Translations under genes and position numbers: made by a program | NCBI GenBank assembly: GCA_016744455.1 | Contig: JADGEI010000005.1 | Location: 107,907-171,906 of the forward strand | Length of the DNA stretch: 64,000 bases | Source: Alcanivoracaceae bacterium | Lineage (GTDB): Bacteria > Pseudomonadota > Gammaproteobacteria > Xanthomonadales > Marinicellaceae | Direction: 5' to 3' | Shown here: piece after piece, positions 60,745-64,000 of the stretch | Layout of the letters: each line of letters begins with the position of its first letter | Numbering within the stretch: position 1 is the stretch's first letter | The notes under the pieces: generated by a model | Told to the model about the DNA's origin: nothing | Seen by the model: only the letters and a program-made list of their open reading frames with translations | The model's database searches: none

Positions 60745-61899
60745 ATGAAATTTAAAATTTTTCTCATTCTGTTAATCAACATAAACTTAGTAATTGCACA
60801 AACGATTAACACCCCAAATCCTCCAACTTTGGATGCCAGTAGTTATTTGTTGATGGATTTTAATTCTGAAACACTGTTGGTTCAAAGAGATGTCAATAAA
60901 AAAGTAGAACCAGCTAGTATTACTAAAATGATGACAGCATATGTGGTGTTTACTGAACTTAAATCAGGCAATCTAAATATGCAGGATTTGGTGAGTGTCA
61001 GCGAAAAGGCGTGGCGAACAGGTGGATCCAAAATGTTTATTGAAGTCAATAAAAAAATTAAGGTTGAAGACTTAATAAAAGGAATGGTAATACAGTCTGG
61101 TAATGATGCATGCGTCGCTTTAGCTGAACACATAGCAGGAAGTGAAGAAACATTTGCAAGTTTAATGAATCAACATGCTAAAAAGATAGGCATGGAAAAT
61201 TCAAACTTTATTAATGCTACAGGTTTACCAGCTGATGGTCATTTTATTACAGCTCTTGATGCAGCTAAATTAGCTAAAGCAATAATAGTAAAATTCCCAA
61301 ATCAATTTTCTGTATTTTCTGAAAAAGAGTTTACTTTTAACAATATTACTCAACATAATCGTAATTCTTTGTTGTGGCGAGATCCTTCTGTTGATGGTTT
61401 TAAAACAGGTCATACCGAAGCAGCAGGGTATTGTTTAGTTGCCTCTGCAAAAAGGAATAATATGCGATTAATATCTGTGGTAATGGGAACTAAATCTAAA
61501 AAATCCCGAGCTGATGAAAGCCAGAAGCTTATTAACTATGGTTTTAGATTTTTTGAGACAAATCTTTTATACAAGGCCAATGAAAAAAGAGTTAATTTAG
61601 AGATTTGGAAAGGTTCACAAGAGGAAGTTGATTTGGGTCTTGCTCAGGATTTATACATCACTATACCACGCGGACAATACAAAAATCTTCAAGCAAAAGT
61701 TGATATGCCAAGTTATAGTTTAGCTCCAGTTACACTAGGAAAAACACTAGGAAAACTGAACATCAGCCTTAATGGTAATCTGGTAACTTCAAGAAATTTA
61801 GTGGCATTAAAACCTGTTTCCGAAGGCGGATGGTGGACTCGTTCAACTGATAGTATAGGTTTATGGTTTAAATCATTTGGAGACGATGATGACGAATAG
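60745..61899 (+). CDS. dacA: D-alanyl-D-alanine carboxypeptidase (penicillin-binding protein 5/6 type)
   Basis: This enzyme trims the terminal D-alanine from peptidoglycan pentapeptides. It has a signal peptide (residues 1-18), the three active-site motifs S58-I-T-K61, S118-G-N120 and K220-T-G, and the PBP5-type C-terminal beta domain. The last 25 residues (GGWWTRSTDSIGLWFKSFG) make the amphipathic helix that holds the protein at the outer face of the inner membrane. 384 residues, as in E. coli DacA/DacC. It overlaps ybeD, giving the common dacA-ybeD-lipB-lipA order. Confidence 0.9.
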   Translation: MKFKIFLILLININLVIAQTINTPNPPTLDASSYLLMDFNSETLLVQRDVNKKVEPASITKMMTAYVVFTELKSGNLNMQDLVSVSEKAWRTGGSKMFIEVNKKIKVEDLIKGMVIQSGNDACVALAEHIAGSEETFASLMNQHAKKIGMENSNFINATGLPADGHFITALDAAKLAKAIIVKFPNQFSVFSEKEFTFNNITQHNRNSLLWRDPSVDGFKTGHTEAAGYCLVASAKRNNMRLISVVMGTKSKKSRADESQKLINYGFRFFETNLLYKANEKRVNLEIWKGSQEEVDLGLAQDLYITIPRGQYKNLQAKVDMPSYSLAPVTLGKTLGKLNISLNGNLVTSRNLVALKPVSEGGWWTRSTDSIGLWFKSFGDDDDE

Positions 61900-62194
61900 A
61901 ATAATTACCAATATAGTTAAAGATAACTTAGACAAAGAACCAGAAGGATTAAGTTTTCCATGTGACTATCCTGTTAAAGCTATGGGGACTAATACAGATA
62001 AATTCAGGCAAGAAATACTGTTTATTGTACAAAAACACTTCCATGAGATTAAAGCATCTGATATGCGTACAAATCAAAGTAAAACGGGCAAGTACCAATC
62101 GGTTACAATCACCGTTCATGCAAAATCACGATTGCAATTAGAAGCACTTTATCGCGAAATTAAAGTTCATAAAGATGTCAAATGGACGCTGTAG
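61889..62194 (+). CDS. ybeD: YbeD/DUF493 family protein
   Basis: This 101-residue protein has the DUF493 fold pattern: LSFPCDYPVKAMG near the start, a helix region (FRQEILFIVQKHF), then a strand KYQSVTITVHAKS and a last helix and strand. It resembles an ACT-like regulatory domain. Its function is not established, but it is almost always next to lipB. Two adjacent ATG codons are possible; 61889 is preferred because GGAG at 61879-61882 is then at a good distance. It overlaps dacA by 11 bases and lipB by 13. Confidence 0.9.
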   Translation: MTNRIITNIVKDNLDKEPEGLSFPCDYPVKAMGTNTDKFRQEILFIVQKHFHEIKASDMRTNQSKTGKYQSVTITVHAKSRLQLEALYREIKVHKDVKWTL

Positions 62195-62820
62195 AGGAGG
62201 CGCAAATAAAGCTAAAATACCATGGGTTAAGTGATTACCAACCTGTATGGCATGCCATGCAAAAATTCACCGATGAACGTAATAATAGTACCATTGATGA
62301 ACTGTGGATAGTTGAACACCCAGCAGTGTTTACACAAGGGCAAGCAGGTAAACCTGAACATGTTTTAAATGCTGGAGAGATTCCGGTTGTTCAAGTCGAT
62401 AGGGGAGGGCAAGTTACTTATCATGGGCCTGGGCAAATTGTTATGTATCCACTAATTGATTTAAAACGACATAAGGTGGGAATAAAATGGTTGGTTAATG
62501 GCATTGAAGAAGCGCTCATTCAAACCATGAAGGCTTACGCTATTGAAGCTAATCGTAAAGAAAAAGCACCTGGAGTTTATGTAGAAGGTGAAAAGATTGC
62601 CTCACTAGGCCTTAGAGTAAGAAAAGGATGTACATTTCATGGATTAGCCTTTAATATTCGCATGGATTTAGAACCTTTTTCACGTATTAATCCATGTGGG
62701 TTTGCAGGATTGGAAGTGACACAACTCAGCGAATTAGTTCCTTCAATAAACTTTGATGATGCACAAGAGAAGTTAATAACAAACTTATGTAAATCCTTAA
62801 ATTTTTCACCAATACAATAA
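62182..62820 (+). CDS. lipB: Octanoyl-[acyl carrier protein]:protein N-octanoyltransferase LipB
   Basis: LipB moves octanoyl groups from ACP to the lipoyl domains of dehydrogenase complexes and the glycine cleavage H protein. The family blocks are present: WIVEHPAVFTQG, the VDRGGQVTYHGPGQ substrate tunnel, the catalytic lysine K138 (GEKIASLGLRV) and cysteine C172 (NPCGFAGLEVTQL). Length 212 residues is standard. Its start lies in the end of ybeD. Directly after its stop is a hairpin with a T tract, 27 bases before lipA. Confidence 0.95.
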   Translation: MDAVEEAQIKLKYHGLSDYQPVWHAMQKFTDERNNSTIDELWIVEHPAVFTQGQAGKPEHVLNAGEIPVVQVDRGGQVTYHGPGQIVMYPLIDLKRHKVGIKWLVNGIEEALIQTMKAYAIEANRKEKAPGVYVEGEKIASLGLRVRKGCTFHGLAFNIRMDLEPFSRINPCGFAGLEVTQLSELVPSINFDDAQEKLITNLCKSLNFSPIQ

Positions 62821-62843
62821 GGTGGCATAAACCACCCTTTTTT
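62821..62843 (+). terminator. Hairpin with T tract between lipB and lipA
   Basis: GGTGG at 62821-62825 pairs with CCACC at 62832-62836 around a six-base loop, followed by one C and six T residues. The lipA ATG is at 62848. The short stem is all G-C except one pair, so it could end or pause transcription just before lipA. Confidence 0.55.
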
Positions 62844-62847
62844 AAAA

Positions 62848-63816
62848 ATGACAAAATCAATACCCTTAGAAATAATAGCAGGAAAAAAGCAACTAGGCGA
62901 AGATAAAACCAAACGTAGTCGAGCGGGTTTTGATACCTCAGTCCCTACATTAAGAAAACCTGATTGGATACGGGTTAGATTGCCCATTGGTAATGCCGTC
63001 GCTAAATTAAAAAAGAAGATCAGTAACAATGCTTTGGTTACTGTTTGTGAAGAAGCAAGTTGCCCAAACATACATGAATGTTTTAACAAAGGCACAGCCA
63101 CTTTTATGATATTGGGTGAAGTCTGCACACGTCGATGCTCATTCTGTGACGTTGCTCATGGCAGGCCCTTGCCAATTGATATAAACGAACCTGCAAACCT
63201 CGCCAAAACCATTGCCGAAATGAACTTACGTTATGTAGTCATAACCTCGGTTGATAGAGATGATTTAAAAGATGGTGGAGCACAACACTATGTTGATTGT
63301 ATTAAAGCAGTAAGAGAAGCCTGTCCAAATATAAAACTAGAAATTCTCACTCCTGATTACCGTGGAAAAGGACGCATGGATGTTGCCTTGGATATATTGG
63401 CAAAAGAGCTACCAGATGTTTTTAATCACAACCTTGAGACAGTAGTTGACTTGTATAAAACTGTGCGTCCAGGGGCAGATTACCAATGGTCATTGACCTT
63501 GCTTAAGCGATTCAAGGAAAACCATCCTGAAGTTTTAACAAAGTCAGGCATCATGGTTGGCTTGGGAGAAACCTACCAGCAAGTACAAAAAACATTGCGT
63601 GATTTAGCTGAACACAATGTGGATATGATTACTATGGGTCAATACCTACAACCGACCAAGCATCATCATCCAGTGATGTATTATTGGACACCACAAGAGT
63701 TTAAAGACATTGAAGAATATGGTTATTCTTTGGGTTTTACTCACATTGCCAGCGGACCACTTGTGAGATCTAGCTACTTTGCAGATCAATCGGCAGAAGA
63801 AGCTGGAGTGGAATAG
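62848..63816 (+). CDS. lipA: Lipoyl synthase LipA
   Basis: This radical-SAM enzyme inserts two sulfur atoms into the octanoyl chain attached by LipB. The radical-SAM cluster is bound by C93, C97 and C100 (CTRRCSFC); the sulfur-donor auxiliary cluster is bound by C67, C72 and C78 ([12 protein letters not shown]) and a serine in the C-terminal RSSY. The N-terminal extension before [11 protein letters not shown] has the same length as in E. coli. 322 residues. There is no ribosome-binding site close to the ATG: the only GGTGG is locked in the upstream hairpin. Confidence 0.95.
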   Translation: MTKSIPLEIIAGKKQLGEDKTKRSRAGFDTSVPTLRKPDWIRVRLPIGNAVAKLKKKISNNALVTVCEEASCPNIHECFNKGTATFMILGEVCTRRCSFCDVAHGRPLPIDINEPANLAKTIAEMNLRYVVITSVDRDDLKDGGAQHYVDCIKAVREACPNIKLEILTPDYRGKGRMDVALDILAKELPDVFNHNLETVVDLYKTVRPGADYQWSLTLLKRFKENHPEVLTKSGIMVGLGETYQQVQKTLRDLAEHNVDMITMGQYLQPTKHHHPVMYYWTPQEFKDIEEYGYSLGFTHIASGPLVRSSYFADQSAEEAGVE

Positions 63817-64000
63817 TTGCTTATTCATAGAAAATTCCTATGATTATCTTTTTTGAGAGGCACTTGATATTGATTAAAAGCATGAATGGTAATTAATATG
63901 CTTGTGAGCCATATTCATAACTAAAAAATCGACCTGATTTATTTACCAAATATAGCATAAAAAAAAATGTGTCTGATGAAAGTTCGATATAATAGTAAAG
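63817..64000. other. Intergenic tail of the window
   Basis: This stretch holds no gene. A weak hairpin (63825-63830 with 63838-63843) with a six-T tract a few bases behind it may terminate lipA transcription. The remainder is AT-rich without clear features up to the window edge. Confidence 0.4.

Noticed and set aside
1..64000. tRNA, rRNA genes and CRISPR arrays
   Set aside because: No clover-leaf with a GGTTCRA arm, no ribosomal RNA sequence and no regularly spaced repeats were seen by reading; a dedicated scan could still find a divergent tRNA.

Overview
The window looks like chromosomal DNA from an AT-rich, aerobic, Gram-negative gammaproteobacterium. The evidence is the rsmG-parA-parB block, cytochrome bc1 genes followed by sspA-sspB, a dacA-type gene followed by ybeD-lipB-lipA, ubiG with a MupP-like phosphatase, an exosortase H, and many lipoproteins. 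The mix of DUF11, lamin-tail, ASPIC/UnbV and C25-peptidase proteins resembles marine lineages such as Marinicella or Arenicella, but that placement is an inference. I saw no rRNA, tRNA or CRISPR array.

Left part (1-20.1 kb). rsmG (cut by the window edge), parA and parB overlap, and a GTP-type PEP carboxykinase follows. Next come two small unknown genes and a two-gene YeeE/YedE sulfur transporter. A minus-strand trio handles UDP-sugars (dehydrogenase, epimerase, nucleotidyltransferase). It is followed by a secreted lamin-tail-domain protein, a PLP enzyme, a methyltransferase-ubiG-phosphatase operon, twin dodecins, a head-to-head pteridine reductase/methyltransferase pair, and a BlaI/M56 regulatory pair with a visible operator. 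An intact GT2 glycosyltransferase closes this part.

Middle part (20.1-46.5 kb). A cluster of exported proteins lies between two stretches of gene debris. The left debris holds an IS110 remnant. The right debris holds an IS200/IS605 remnant and a decayed copy of the 3' end of the same GT2 gene. The two also share a 46-bp repeat, so related sequence in direct orientation flanks the cluster. It encodes a membrane phosphodiesterase cassette (with an EMC3-like membrane protein and a tiny membrane protein), a sulfotransferase, a DUF11/Ig-like surface protein, a gingipain-like C25 peptidase, two parvulin-type lipoproteins, a membrane-anchored spermidine-synthase-like protein, a sulfatase-fold/TPR lipoprotein, a TPR protein and two ASPIC/UnbV FG-GAP proteins. 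This is my best candidate for an undescribed system, probably for making, folding or decorating surface or secreted proteins. Its function is not known from sequence.

Right part (46.5-64 kb). This part holds a periplasmic methyltransferase-like protein, a RecQ-family helicase, a large BNR-repeat exported protein, a DegS-type protease, petABC, sspAB, an Mpo1-like protein, exosortase H, a two-component system, a D-Ala-D-Ala carboxypeptidase and the ybeD-lipB-lipA lipoate block.

Several intrinsic terminators sit in unusual places. One lies inside the signal-peptide codons of the sulfatase-fold gene, one lies between lipB and lipA, one has no gene before it (58.7 kb), and one ends a run of three hairpins on the minus strand behind recQ (49.3 kb). 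The last two suggest small RNAs.
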